Shown: positions 51,446 to 60,123, numbered from the stretch's first letter. The stretch is 64,000 nucleotides of DNA from Leisingera sp. ANG1 (GCF_000203975.2 NZ_AFCF02000012.1:62001-126000), one strand, 5' to 3'. Numbers and translations are program-made. The notes: generated by a model from the sequence alone, not told the origin.

Positions 51446-52744
51446 ATGATCGAGATTGCCCTCCTTGCCGTTCTGGTCCTGGTCCTTTTGCTGACCCTGG
51501 GCGTGCCGCTCCCCTACTGCTTTGGCGCTGGTCTGATGGTGATGTATTTCGCCGGGGACGTGGTGATGAAGGGCAACATGCTCTGGGGCTTCCAGCAGCT
51601 GGGCAACCCGGTGCTGCTGGCGATCCCGCTGTTCGTGCTGGCCGGCACGATCATGAGCGTCTCCGGCATTGCCGCCAGCCTGCTGAACTTCGTAAACATC
51701 TTCATCGGCCATTTGCGCGGCGGGCTTGGTGTTGTCGCCACCGTGTCCTGCGCCCTCATTGGCGCAATCTCCGGCTCCGGCCTCACCGGGGTGGCCGCCA
51801 TCGGCCCGCTGCTGATCCCCGAGATGGAGAAACAGGGCTACCCCCGCGAATACGCCACCGCCCTCATCGCCAATGCTTCGCTGCTGGGCCTGCTGATCCC
51901 GCCCTCGGTCACCATGATCGTCTACGGCTGGGTCACCGACACCTCGATCCTCGCCTGTTTCCTGGCCACCCTCGGCCCCGGCCTGCTGATCATGTCAAGT
52001 TTCTCTATCGTCAACATCCGCATGGCCCGCAAATTCCCGCTGCAGCTGGCTGAGCCGCCCAAGGGCGCCGCCTTTGTCTCCGAGGCCGCCAGCCGCGGCC
52101 TCAAGGCCACCCCGGCGCTGCTGATGCCAGTGATCATCCTCGGCGGCATCTACGGGGGCATAATGACCCCGACAGAGGCCGCAGCCGTCGCCGTAATCTA
52201 TGCCGTGCCCGTCGGCTTTCTGATCTACAAGGGCCTCGACATCCGCACCTTCCTTGGCGCCGGGCGCGAGGCGGCAACCTCGGTGGGAGCGATCATGCTG
52301 ATGATCCTGTTTTCGATGATCCTCAGCCAGATGTTCGTGCTGGAAAGCGTGCCGCAAGCCATCGTCGAGGGCATCTTCACGATCACCGAAAACAAGGCGC
52401 TGCTGCTGATCCTGATCAATATCCTCTTGTTCCTAGTCGGCATGGTGGTGAACGACGTGACTGCCATCATCCTGATTGCACCGCTGCTTCTACCGCTGAT
52501 GCAGGCCATTGGCGTCAGCCCGATCCAGTTCGCCGCGATCATGGGTGTGAACACCGCGATGGGCGGAGTCACCCCGCCCTATGCCTCGATCCTCTACCTC
52601 GGCGCCCGCGTTGGCCAAGTGCCGGTCACCAAGGTGATCCGCCCTGCCATGACACTGATCCTGCTCGGCTATCTGCCGGTGGTGTTCCTCACCAGCTTCT
52701 GGCCGGACCTGTCGCTCTGGCTGCCCCGTATCTTCGGCTACTAA
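51446..52744 (+). CDS. TRAP transporter large permease (DctM family)
   Basis: The 432-residue membrane protein has DctM blocks: ALIGAISGSGLTGVAAIGPLLIPEM, LLGLLIPPSVTMIVYG and TAMGGVTPPYASILYLG. It lies 1 bp after DctQ. Forms the channel of a second TRAP system in the window, distinct from the 5-oxoproline one. Likely substrate an amino, imino or keto acid oxidised by the downstream dehydrogenase. Confidence 0.94.
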   Translation: MIEIALLAVLVLVLLLTLGVPLPYCFGAGLMVMYFAGDVVMKGNMLWGFQQLGNPVLLAIPLFVLAGTIMSVSGIAASLLNFVNIFIGHLRGGLGVVATVSCALIGAISGSGLTGVAAIGPLLIPEMEKQGYPREYATALIANASLLGLLIPPSVTMIVYGWVTDTSILACFLATLGPGLLIMSSFSIVNIRMARKFPLQLAEPPKGAAFVSEAASRGLKATPALLMPVIILGGIYGGIMTPTEAAAVAVIYAVPVGFLIYKGLDIRTFLGAGREAATSVGAIMLMILFSMILSQMFVLESVPQAIVEGIFTITENKALLLILINILLFLVGMVVNDVTAIILIAPLLLPLMQAIGVSPIQFAAIMGVNTAMGGVTPPYASILYLGARVGQVPVTKVIRPAMTLILLGYLPVVFLTSFWPDLSLWLPRIFGY

Positions 52745-52784
52745 GCCGCCCCGCTTTCATCATCACTCACGGAGGAGAAAACCT

Positions 52785-53777
52785 ATGATGACATTCCTGA
52801 AGTCCACCTGTATGGCCGCAACCCTGGCCGCAACCGCCGGCATGGCGATGGCGGACACGCTGAAGCTCAGCCATATCCGCCCGCAAGGCGCCACCATCGA
52901 CAACGAACTGCGCGTCTTTGCTGAAAGCCTCTCCGGCGCGACCGGCGGCTCGCTGGAGCTGAACCTGTTCCCGGCTTCGGCGCTGGGTGACTACACTTCG
53001 GTGCAGGAACGCATTTCCGTCGGCGCCATTGACATGGCTGTGCAGCCTGCTGCCACTGCTGTTGACCGCCGGATGCAGATCTCGGCCTTTCCTTACGTCG
53101 CCTCCAACTGGGCTGAAGCCAAAAAGATCTACGGCCCCGGCGGCGCCATCTATGACGCGATGAAGGAGCTTTATGCCAAGCAGGACATCACCATGCTGGC
53201 CGCCTATCCGGTTTATTTCGGCGGCGTGGCGCTGAACACTGATGCGGTTGACCCCGGCAACCCAACCGCCGCCAAGGGCATCAAGGTCCGCGTCCCTGGT
53301 ATCAAGAGCTTCCAGCTGACCGCTGACGCGCTCGGCTACATCTCCTCGCCGATCCCCTTCTCCGAAGCCTTCACTGCGGTGCAGACCGGCGTGGTTGATG
53401 GTGTCGTCGGCTCCGGCGCCGAAGGCTATTATGCTTCCTTCCGCGATGTGACCTCCACCTATGTGCCAGTGAACACGCACTTCGAAGTCTGGTACATGAT
53501 CATCAACTCCGGCACCCTGGCCGAGCTGAGCGACGAAGACCGCGCAGCACTAGAAGCCGGTGCTGTCGCTTTTGAAGCCAAACGCTGGGAAACCGCCGAG
53601 GCTGACCAGGGCGCGTTTGAGCAGAAGCTTGCCGACAACGGGGCCAAGATCGTTTCGCTGAGCGATGCGGAGCTTGCCGCCACCGCCAAACACGTGCGCG
53701 CCCAGGTCTGGCCGCAGGTGCTGGAGGATGTCGGCGCGGACTGGGGCCAGGCCATCCTCGACAAGATCGCCGAGTAA
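52785..53777 (+). CDS. TRAP transporter solute-binding protein (DctP family)
   Basis: The 330-residue periplasmic protein has a signal peptide (residues 1-23, MAMA-D) and DctP landmarks: KLSHIRPQGATIDNELRVFAE, GAIDMAVQPAAT, KGIKVRVPGIKSFQLTADALG with the carboxylate-binding Arg, and SEAFTAVQTGVVDGVVGSG. GGAGGAG is located before ATG 52785. A perfect terminator hairpin follows it, allowing excess binding protein. Ligand inferred to be an amino acid or hydroxyproline-like compound from the enzymes downstream. Confidence 0.93.
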   Translation: MMTFLKSTCMAATLAATAGMAMADTLKLSHIRPQGATIDNELRVFAESLSGATGGSLELNLFPASALGDYTSVQERISVGAIDMAVQPAATAVDRRMQISAFPYVASNWAEAKKIYGPGGAIYDAMKELYAKQDITMLAAYPVYFGGVALNTDAVDPGNPTAAKGIKVRVPGIKSFQLTADALGYISSPIPFSEAFTAVQTGVVDGVVGSGAEGYYASFRDVTSTYVPVNTHFEVWYMIINSGTLAELSDEDRAALEAGAVAFEAKRWETAEADQGAFEQKLADNGAKIVSLSDAELAATAKHVRAQVWPQVLEDVGADWGQAILDKIAE

Positions 53778-53793
53778 TCCGGCCTCAGAACTT

Positions 53794-53831
53794 GGGAAAG
53801 GCGAGCCCTCCCCGGCGCCTTTCCCCTTTTT
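53794..53831 (+). terminator. Terminator/attenuator after the second DctP gene
   Basis: GGGAAAGGCG (53794-53803) and CGCCTTTCCC (53816-53825) form a perfect 10-bp stem, followed by CTTTTT. Since the enzyme genes continue on the same strand, it probably acts as partial terminator. Confidence 0.9.
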
Positions 53832-53854
53832 GCTTTCCCGACGGAGACCCGCAG

Positions 53855-54166
53855 ATGTTCCGATCCCTTCGTTCAGATGGCGCCCCCAAGGTTACGCTGA
53901 CAATAAACGGCCAGGAAGTCACCGCTGCAGCCGGGCAATCGGTCTGGTCTGCCATGGCGCTGACTGGCCAGTCCGTGACCCGCCGCGCGGCCCTGTCAGG
54001 CGAAAACCGCAGCGCCTATTGCGCCATGGGCGTCTGTTTCGAATGTATGGTGATCATCGACGGCCTGCCGAACCAGCAAGCCTGCCTGCACCGCGTTGCA
54101 GAGGGAATGACCGTCACCACCCAGAACATCACCCAAGACTGCGAGGCCGAAAATGCAGGCCCTTGA
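53855..54166 (+). CDS. [2Fe-2S]-binding small subunit of an amino-acid dehydrogenase (HcnA/LhpE-like)
   Basis: The 103-residue ferredoxin-like protein has the cysteine pattern Cys56-x4-Cys61-x2-Cys64-x12-Cys77 (YCAMGVCFECMV ... QQACLHR), as in the small iron-sulfur subunits of hydrogen cyanide synthase, opine dehydrogenase and D-hydroxyproline dehydrogenase. It passes electrons from the FAD subunits. It overlaps the following FAD-subunit gene by 14 bp. Start ATG 53855 has CGGAGA upstream. Confidence 0.9.
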   Translation: MFRSLRSDGAPKVTLTINGQEVTAAAGQSVWSAMALTGQSVTRRAALSGENRSAYCAMGVCFECMVIIDGLPNQQACLHRVAEGMTVTTQNITQDCEAENAGP

Positions 54167-55562
54167 CTGTGCCATCATCGGCGCCGGCCCGGCCGGTATG
54201 ACAGCCGCTATCGAGCTTTCCAAGGGCGGCGCCAAGGTCGCCGTGCTGGATCGCGGTACCCGCGCTGGCGGCCAGATTTACCGCGCCGCCGCCGCCAGCC
54301 CCCTGCCCAATACAAGCGCGCTGGGGCCCGACTACCAAGCGGGAGCGGAGCTGATCGCAGCTTTTGAACGCACGGACCTTACCCATTTCGCCAGCAGCGA
54401 TGCCTGGCACCTTGGCGACGACGGCCGCGTTCTGTTTTCACACTTGGGCGAAACGCATGAGCTGCACTGCCGTGAGATGCTGCTCTGCCCCGGCGCGATG
54501 GAGCGTCCGATGCCGATCCCCGGCTGGACCCTGCCCGGCGTGATGACCGCTGGCGCCGCCCAGGTGATGCTGAAATCCGATGCCACCGTGGCCGAAGGTG
54601 CGGTTTTCGCAGGTTCCGGCCCGTTGCTCTATCTGATCGTGGCGCAATACCTGCGCCTTGGAGTGCCCGTCACCGCCTTGGTCGACACCACCCCGCGGCA
54701 GAACTACCTGAACGCCGCCCCGCTCCTGCCCCGCGCCCTGCGCCAAGCCGGGCAACTGAAGAAGGGCATCGCCCTCCTGCGCGAAATCCGCTCGGCAGGA
54801 ATCCCGCAGTACCGCTTTGCCGAAAACCTCGAAGTGCTGGGACAGAACAAGGCTAAGGGACTGCGCTTCACATCAGGCGGCCAGATCCGCGAGATCGCTG
54901 CAGAAACCATCTTTTTGCATCACGGCGTCCAGCCCAATCTCAACATGACCCGGGCCATGGATCTGGCCCACCGCTGGAACCCGCAACAGCTGTGCTGGCA
55001 AGTGGAAACCGATGCATTCGGGCAAACCTCGATCCAGCATATCTCTGCCGCGGGTGACGGTGCTGGGATCATCGGCGCCGATGGCGCCCGTATTGCGGGC
55101 CGCCTGGCTGCGCTCAACATCCTGCACCGCTTGGGCCGCCTGAGCGAGGCAGACCGCAACCGCCAGGCCACCCCCGGTATTGCGAAACTCGCCGCCATGG
55201 CCCCGTTCCGCGCCTTCATCGATAGGCTCTACCACCCGGCAAACGCGCTGCGCCTGCCGCAAAACCCGGACACCTTGGTTTGCCGCTGCGAGGAGCAGAC
55301 GCTGGCGGATCTCCGCGAAGGCTTTAATCAAGGAGCCCGCGACCCCAATGCGCTGAAATCCCTCACCCGCTGCGGCATGGGCCCCTGCCAAGGGCGCCAA
55401 TGCGGCCACATGGTAACTGGCCTTCTCTCGCAATGGCGCGCCGAACCAACCGAGGCTGTCGGTTATTACCGCCTGCGTAGCCCTCAGCGGCTGCTTACGC
55501 TGGACGAACTCAGCCGCTTCCAGGCCGTACCGGCCCCCACCCATGCGGAGGCTGCGGAATGA
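54153..55562 (+). CDS. FAD/NAD(P)-dependent oxidoreductase, alpha-type subunit (HcnB/LhpF-like)
   Basis: The 469-residue subunit begins with a dinucleotide fold ALDCAIIGAGPAGMTAA, has a second Rossmann region (VAEGAVFAGSGPLLYLI) and ends with a BFD-like [2Fe-2S] module: TLVCRCEEQTLADLRE and TRCGMGPCQGRQCG. That architecture is the large subunit of HcnABC / octopine-oxidase / D-hydroxyproline dehydrogenase complexes. Overlap with the small iron-sulfur gene before it and ATGA overlap with the DAO-type gene after it show assembly of one complex. It oxidises a D-amino or imino acid with electrons to the respiratory chain, by family analogy. Confidence 0.9.
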   Translation: MQALDCAIIGAGPAGMTAAIELSKGGAKVAVLDRGTRAGGQIYRAAAASPLPNTSALGPDYQAGAELIAAFERTDLTHFASSDAWHLGDDGRVLFSHLGETHELHCREMLLCPGAMERPMPIPGWTLPGVMTAGAAQVMLKSDATVAEGAVFAGSGPLLYLIVAQYLRLGVPVTALVDTTPRQNYLNAAPLLPRALRQAGQLKKGIALLREIRSAGIPQYRFAENLEVLGQNKAKGLRFTSGGQIREIAAETIFLHHGVQPNLNMTRAMDLAHRWNPQQLCWQVETDAFGQTSIQHISAAGDGAGIIGADGARIAGRLAALNILHRLGRLSEADRNRQATPGIAKLAAMAPFRAFIDRLYHPANALRLPQNPDTLVCRCEEQTLADLREGFNQGARDPNALKSLTRCGMGPCQGRQCGHMVTGLLSQWRAEPTEAVGYYRLRSPQRLLTLDELSRFQAVPAPTHAEAAE

Positions 55563-56674
55563 AAGGCGACGTCTTAGTCATCGGCGGCGGTATCCAGGGT
55601 TGTGCCACCGCCTATCACCTTGCCCGCCAGGGCGCTTCGGTGATCCTGCTGGAGAAAGACTATGCCGGCCGCCATGCCTCCGGCGTCAATGCAGGCGGCG
55701 TACGCCTCTTGGGCCGCGACATGGCAGAAGTGCCGCTGTCCAAGGCCTCGATGGAGATGTGGCAGACCCTGGACGAGGAGCTGGGGCATGAGACCGGCTT
55801 CCGGCGCCAGAGTGTCATCAACATCGCCGCCGATCTGACCGACATGACCACCCTGCGCGCCCGCGAGGAGCGGATGCAGGCCGCGGGTTTCACCCACGAA
55901 CGCATCCTCAGCCGGGCTGAGCTGCTCGACCGCCTGCCGCATGTGAACCCGGACTGCGCAGGCGGCGCCATCTCTGAGCAGGACGGCTATGCCATCCCCT
56001 ACAAATCCACCAGCGCCTTCCGCCTGGCCGCCGAACGCCACCGCGCGAAAGTTGTCGAAGGCGAGGAGCTTCTCAGCCTGCGCCGTGTCGGCCCCGCCTG
56101 GCTCGCTCAGGGGCACAAGAACCGCTACGAGGCAGAAACCGTCGTCAACTGCGCTGGCGCCTGGGCCGACCACATCGCGCTAATGATTGGTGACAACGTG
56201 CCGCTCAGCCATGCCGCGCCAATGCTGATGATCACCGCAAGGATGCCGCATTTTGCCGCCCCCGTGGTCGGCGCCGTCAGCCGCCAGCTCAGCTTCAAGC
56301 AGTTCAAAAACGGCACCGTCCTGATTGGTGGCGGCGCCAAGGGCTTTGCCGACCGCGCAAATAACCGCACCCGGCTGGATTACGCGAAACTCGCCTCTGC
56401 TGCCCGCACCACAGTGGAGTTCTTCCCGATCATGCGCCGCGCCAGTATCAACCGAATGTGGGCAGGACTGGAAGCCTATATGCCCGACAACCTGCCTGTG
56501 ATCGGTCCGGCAGCAAACGCAGACCGCGCCTTCCACGCCTTCGGCTTCTCCGCCCATGGTTTCCAGATGGGGCCCATCGTCGGCCAGGTGATGGCGGATC
56601 TGGTGCTGGGCGGCCAAAGCCGCTTCAACCTTACCCCGTTCCGCATTAACCGTTACGACCGCAAGATCCTTTGA
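55559..56674 (+). CDS. FAD-dependent amino-acid dehydrogenase, DAO-type beta subunit (HcnC/LhpB-like)
   Basis: The 371-residue protein has the DAO-family start VLVIGGGIQGCATAYHLARQG, LLEKDYAGRHASGVNAGGVR and a C-terminal TPFRINRYD region. It is the substrate-oxidising subunit paired with the alpha- and iron-sulfur subunits upstream. The gene overlaps the alpha gene by 4 bp. An imine product would explain the RidA gene that follows 17 bp later. Confidence 0.92.
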   Translation: MKGDVLVIGGGIQGCATAYHLARQGASVILLEKDYAGRHASGVNAGGVRLLGRDMAEVPLSKASMEMWQTLDEELGHETGFRRQSVINIAADLTDMTTLRAREERMQAAGFTHERILSRAELLDRLPHVNPDCAGGAISEQDGYAIPYKSTSAFRLAAERHRAKVVEGEELLSLRRVGPAWLAQGHKNRYEAETVVNCAGAWADHIALMIGDNVPLSHAAPMLMITARMPHFAAPVVGAVSRQLSFKQFKNGTVLIGGGAKGFADRANNRTRLDYAKLASAARTTVEFFPIMRRASINRMWAGLEAYMPDNLPVIGPAANADRAFHAFGFSAHGFQMGPIVGQVMADLVLGGQSRFNLTPFRINRYDRKIL

Positions 56675-56691
56675 CAGGAAAGACAACTGAC

Positions 56692-57036
56692 ATGACCATC
56701 ACCCGGATCGAAACCGGCCAGCGCATGAGCCGGATCGTCAAGCACAACGGCGTCGCCTATCTGTGCGGCCAAACCTCCAGCGCCGCCACCGTGGCGGAGC
56801 AGACAGGCGAGATCCTCGCCAAGGTCGAGGACCTGCTGGAGAAAGCCGGCAGCGACAAGACCCGCATTTTGAAATGCGAGATCTGGCTGGCCGACATGGC
56901 CGATTTTGCCGAGATGAACGAGGTCTGGGACACCTGGGTGCCAGAAGGACAGGCCCCGGCCCGCGCCTGCGGCAAAGCAAGGCTCGCCCGCGATGTGCTG
57001 AAAGTTGAGATGATCGTCACCGCTGCCTGTGACTAA
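56692..57036 (+). CDS. ridA: RidA-family (YjgF/UK114) enamine/imine deaminase
   Basis: The 114-residue protein has VAYLCGQTS, VEDLLEKAGSDKTRILKCEIWLADM, and the Arg region EGQAPARACGKARLARD that includes the catalytic-type Arg. RidA proteins hydrolyse reactive enamine/imine intermediates to keto acids and ammonia. It is 17 bp downstream of the DAO-type gene and is the last gene in the operon. The placement supports imine production by the dehydrogenase. Confidence 0.93.
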   Translation: MTITRIETGQRMSRIVKHNGVAYLCGQTSSAATVAEQTGEILAKVEDLLEKAGSDKTRILKCEIWLADMADFAEMNEVWDTWVPEGQAPARACGKARLARDVLKVEMIVTAACD

Positions 57037-57043
57037 AATCCCG

Positions 57044-57370
57044 CTAATGCCGCACGGCCGGGTTCTGCTTGCATTGGTGGAATACGGCCTGGCGGCGGCG
57101 GATGGGATTTGAAAGTCTTTCCAGTGAGACCGGCAATCCCAAGCCAGCCGCAAGGTCCTGAATTCCGCTGACATGACAGAGTTGTTCTGCTCCGGCACCC
57201 AAGGTTAGCCTCTTTCCGCTCCGATCTTGGACCACCTCAGATTTGACGAAACCAACCTTCAGGTACGCGCACTGGTAGTAGTTTTCCTGTCCCTCACAGG
57301 GTTCGCCTGTGTGTTTCGGCCCTGAACCGACGTTCGCCATGAGTGCCAACGCTGCAATGCAGCTTCTCAA
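57044..57370 (-). CDS. Possible small exported Cys-containing protein
   Basis: A minus-strand frame of 108 codons (TTG start) or 98 codons (ATG 57340) lies in an otherwise empty 438-bp stretch. The longer form begins RSCIAALALMANVGSG, weakly like a signal peptide, and has several Cys residues (near residues 24, 33, 65, 99). I do not recognise a family. Composition is not clearly non-coding. A convincing Shine-Dalgarno is absent (GGTGAAAG at best). It may be a decayed or spurious gene. Confidence 0.3.
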   Translation of the reverse strand: MRSCIAALALMANVGSGPKHTGEPCEGQENYYQCAYLKVGFVKSEVVQDRSGKRLTLGAGAEQLCHVSGIQDLAAGLGLPVSLERLSNPIRRRQAVFHQCKQNPAVRH

Positions 57371-57474
57371 AAGCAGACTTTCACCACGAGATCAGCATCC
57401 AAACGGATTTGAGGATTATTGCGGAGAAGGCCAAGGCCGCCCTGCAGAACAAGGCGGACTTGGCAGGGTTGCAA

Positions 57475-58899
57475 TTATGCGATCAGGCCAACGCGTTTCC
57501 GAATGGCTTCAAAACTCTGACGCGCGATGACCTCGCCATCCCGGAAAACTGTTTTCAGCGCGTCGTGGCCGGACGGGATGTTGCCGTATGGGCGAACCAC
57601 AAACTTGCCCGCATCTGTTTCCATCACACCAAGACGCCCTTTCTTCGAGGTTTTGCTGCCCGCGGCAGTGATCGGGTCTTTGAAGACGTCGCGCCATTCC
57701 CCGTTCACGCAGATGGCCGAGGTTTTCATCGAGTATGAGAACGTATCCCGATCCAGTTTCTGCAGCAGGCCTGCGCCCATGCCAAAGGCGATGTTGCCAA
57801 TGGCAAGGCCTCGCTCAATCATCCGGTCCATGATCCGGACAATAGAGGTCTTGTTCACCCCGTCGCCCTGGATCACCCGCACCTGGCTGGGCAGGATACG
57901 GAAATTGTTCGGGGTCAGGGAATAGCCGAACCTCTCCATCAGCGCCTCGATCACATCGGGCACGATCTGCAACGGGTCGCCGCTGTCGGGGCGTATGACA
58001 AGCACCCCGTCACGGGCCAATACCGTGTTGCGCAGCTCAGTGCCCCAATACTTCCGCACCGCCCGCATCAAATCGTAGCTGTCCGAAACACAGGCGATGA
58101 TCCCTTGGGGGTTGTCCGCAAGGAACTGCCGCATGAAGTCCAGCTCTCCATCCGCACCGAAAGAGGTCACGGTGCTGTGCTCTGTCGCAGGGATCGAGAA
58201 ACCGGCCATGCCGGCACCGTAAACGTTGCGGGCAAGTACAAGCCCGCCCACTGTGTCGGTGCCCATCGAATTCACCAAATGCGCAGCTCCGCCGATTGCA
58301 GCACTTTCGGCGCTGGTGGCGCCGCGCGCACCGAAGTCGTGCAGCTTGAAGGCAAGGCCTTCGTCGCTGCCATCGGTTCGGATCAGGCGGTCCCGGATTT
58401 GCCGTACAACGTAGTTTGAAATGGTCGCGACGGTGCTGGGATACCAGACGGCCCGAAGCAACCGGGTTTCCAGAAAGCCGGGCAAGGCCCAGCATTTGGG
58501 ATCGGTATTCACAATTCTGACCTGCGGGATCGAGACCGGGGCAATCGTTCCTTCAGCCAGGGCGTCAATCTGCACGGGCAAAAGCCCGTCGTGCGCATCA
58601 ATGATGTGCTGAAACATTTCGACATAGAGCGAAAGGCCGTGGGCTTCGATAAAGGGGGTGGCCTCGTCCAGCATGGCTTGGGTGACGATGCGCCCATCCA
58701 GCTTCACCAGTTCAGCCTGAAGGCCGAAAAACAGGACCTCATCGATCTCACCATCGGGGCGGCGCGGCTCGATATAGGCAAAGACCTTTTCAGTGCCTTC
58801 TGGAAACTGCTTGGGGTGGCTGTATTTGTAGCTGTCCGTGTCGAGCAGGAAATTGCCCGTAGCAACACTGTTTGCAAAATTTGATGTTTGCATCATCAT
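57475..58899 (-). CDS. nadV: Nicotinamide phosphoribosyltransferase (NadV/NAMPT type)
   Basis: The 474-residue enzyme makes NMN from nicotinamide and PRPP. Visible motifs are NFLLDTDSYKYSHPKQFP, HDFGARGATSAESAAIGG, IRPDSGDPLQIV and QGDGVNKTSI, all typical of NAMPT/NadV and not of NAPRT. Length is close to human NAMPT. I used the first of three tandem ATGs (58899), with AAGGAGG about nine bases upstream. It is encoded downstream of nadM, with an 88-bp gap containing a hairpin. The two genes give a two-step nicotinamide-to-NAD route that bypasses deamidation. Similar nadV-nadM pairs are found on phages and in scattered bacteria. Confidence 0.95.
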   Translation of the reverse strand: MMMQTSNFANSVATGNFLLDTDSYKYSHPKQFPEGTEKVFAYIEPRRPDGEIDEVLFFGLQAELVKLDGRIVTQAMLDEATPFIEAHGLSLYVEMFQHIIDAHDGLLPVQIDALAEGTIAPVSIPQVRIVNTDPKCWALPGFLETRLLRAVWYPSTVATISNYVVRQIRDRLIRTDGSDEGLAFKLHDFGARGATSAESAAIGGAAHLVNSMGTDTVGGLVLARNVYGAGMAGFSIPATEHSTVTSFGADGELDFMRQFLADNPQGIIACVSDSYDLMRAVRKYWGTELRNTVLARDGVLVIRPDSGDPLQIVPDVIEALMERFGYSLTPNNFRILPSQVRVIQGDGVNKTSIVRIMDRMIERGLAIGNIAFGMGAGLLQKLDRDTFSYSMKTSAICVNGEWRDVFKDPITAAGSKTSKKGRLGVMETDAGKFVVRPYGNIPSGHDALKTVFRDGEVIARQSFEAIRKRVGLIA

Positions 58900-58965
58900 G
58901 GCTCCAGTCCTCCTTGGATTGGATATGTGAAGCCGTACCGGACCTCCCGGCAGGCTGGGGATCAT

Positions 58966-58980
58966 GGCCCCGGCGGGGCC
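58966..58980. repeat. Hairpin between nadM and nadV
   Basis: GGCCCC (58966-58971) pairs with GGGGCC (58975-58980) around GGC. It lies just past the nadM stop on the minus strand and may balance the expression of the two genes. Confidence 0.5.
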
Positions 58981-58987
58981 GATGAAT

Positions 58988-60094
58988 TCAGTGCATCCGG
59001 CTCATCAGAACCGAAGAATAGGCAAAGGGCACGTTGGGCACCAAAGCCTGAATGATGTCGAAGTGATCTTCGAACATCACGTCCGGGGTCAGTTGATTGA
59101 CCGGCATCCAGAAGGCGCGTTTGGCGTCATCCGCGCCTTTGACCTTTTCCTGCGCCTTGCCATCAATCAGCTCGAACTTGAACGCCTCGGTGCGCACCCA
59201 GCCGCGTTCGGAGCGATCCGGGTGGTCGAACACCTGCCGCGCGGCGATCCGGCCCTCCAGCAGCTTGCGCGGAATGTTCAGGCGGGTTTCCTCGATCAGC
59301 TCGCGGATTGCCGCCTCTTGCGCAGTTTCTTTCTGGAGGTGCCCGCCAGGCAAGGCATACAGTCCTTGACCCGGAGCCTTGGCCCGTTCGACCAGCAGGA
59401 TATGCCCGTTCTGGACCACCACCGCATCGGCGCAGTCCGCAGGGATTTCATGTCCAAACGCGGCAACTGCCTTTCGGTAGTTCTCGCGATAGGCCTGATT
59501 ATACGCCGCCTCTGCGCGGATTTGAGCCACGGCGCCTGTGTTTTGCTCCATCCATGAAACAACCTGATCGGTTTCAACCGCACCGAAGGTGTCACGCAAT
59601 TTCGCAACGAGAGCTTTATCCAGGAACAGCCCGGCGCGCATGTCGGTGGCATTCAAAACAGTGGATCCGTTGCGTTCCGCCTCTACTGAGACAGCTTCGA
59701 GCTCCGGAAACCAGCGCAAGTAACGGCTGCTTTCATCCTTATCATGCCCGACCAGAACAATCCGGGCATCCGCCCGCGCAATCCCTTGGGTTCGCAAGTG
59801 AAGATCAATCGCCGTGCGCACATTACCTGCCCAGGTCTTGTCGTCATACAGAGTATCGATCAGCGGCAGACATGTGATGTCCGCCGTGCAACCAGCAGAT
59901 TTCATAGCTGTGGTGATGAAGTCCGCCCGTTCCGTCCATTTGAACGCGTTCTTCTCTGATCTCGGCCGGAAAGCCGATCCGATCAGCGTCAACGTTTGAT
60001 CTGAGATTTGTGAAGCATGTTCGAACAGCTTACGGTGCCCTTTGTGAAAAGGCTGAAACCGTCCAATGATCACTGAAAGCGTGACCTGTGTCAT
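58988..60094 (-). CDS. nadM: Bifunctional NMN adenylyltransferase / Nudix hydrolase
   Basis: The 368-residue protein fuses two domains. Residues 1-175 are a nucleotidyltransferase: IIGRFQPFHKGH (HKGH 17-20), LIGSAFRPRSEKNAF and a conserved FLDKALVAKL end. Residues about 215-368 are a Nudix hydrolase with the box GGHLQKETAQEAAIREL then IEET (Gly250 to about 272). The first joins NMN and ATP into NAD; the Nudix half probably acts on ADP-ribose. Such NadM-Nudix fusions are known in cyanobacteria, Francisella and phages. It is the first gene of the nad operon. The ATG overlaps the stop of a ten-codon leader (ATGA). Confidence 0.95.
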   Translation of the reverse strand: MTQVTLSVIIGRFQPFHKGHRKLFEHASQISDQTLTLIGSAFRPRSEKNAFKWTERADFITTAMKSAGCTADITCLPLIDTLYDDKTWAGNVRTAIDLHLRTQGIARADARIVLVGHDKDESSRYLRWFPELEAVSVEAERNGSTVLNATDMRAGLFLDKALVAKLRDTFGAVETDQVVSWMEQNTGAVAQIRAEAAYNQAYRENYRKAVAAFGHEIPADCADAVVVQNGHILLVERAKAPGQGLYALPGGHLQKETAQEAAIRELIEETRLNIPRKLLEGRIAARQVFDHPDRSERGWVRTEAFKFELIDGKAQEKVKGADDAKRAFWMPVNQLTPDVMFEDHFDIIQALVPNVPFAYSSVLMSRMH

Positions 60095-60123
60095 AGCGCG
60101 ACCTCCGCGATATCAATGTGCAT
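60091..60123 (-). CDS. Ten-codon leader peptide overlapping nadM
   Basis: ATG 60123 opens a frame encoding MHIDIAEVAL and ends at TGA 60091-60093, which overlaps the nadM ATG (60094-60092) in an ATGA arrangement. It has an ideal Shine-Dalgarno AAGGAGG (60130-60136) six bases upstream, better than the GCGGAGG available for nadM itself. It lies at the very 5' end of the predicted transcript. Such a layout suggests translational coupling or a sensor leader. It is too short for standard gene callers; that it is translated is inference. Confidence 0.5.
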   Translation of the reverse strand: MHIDIAEVAL

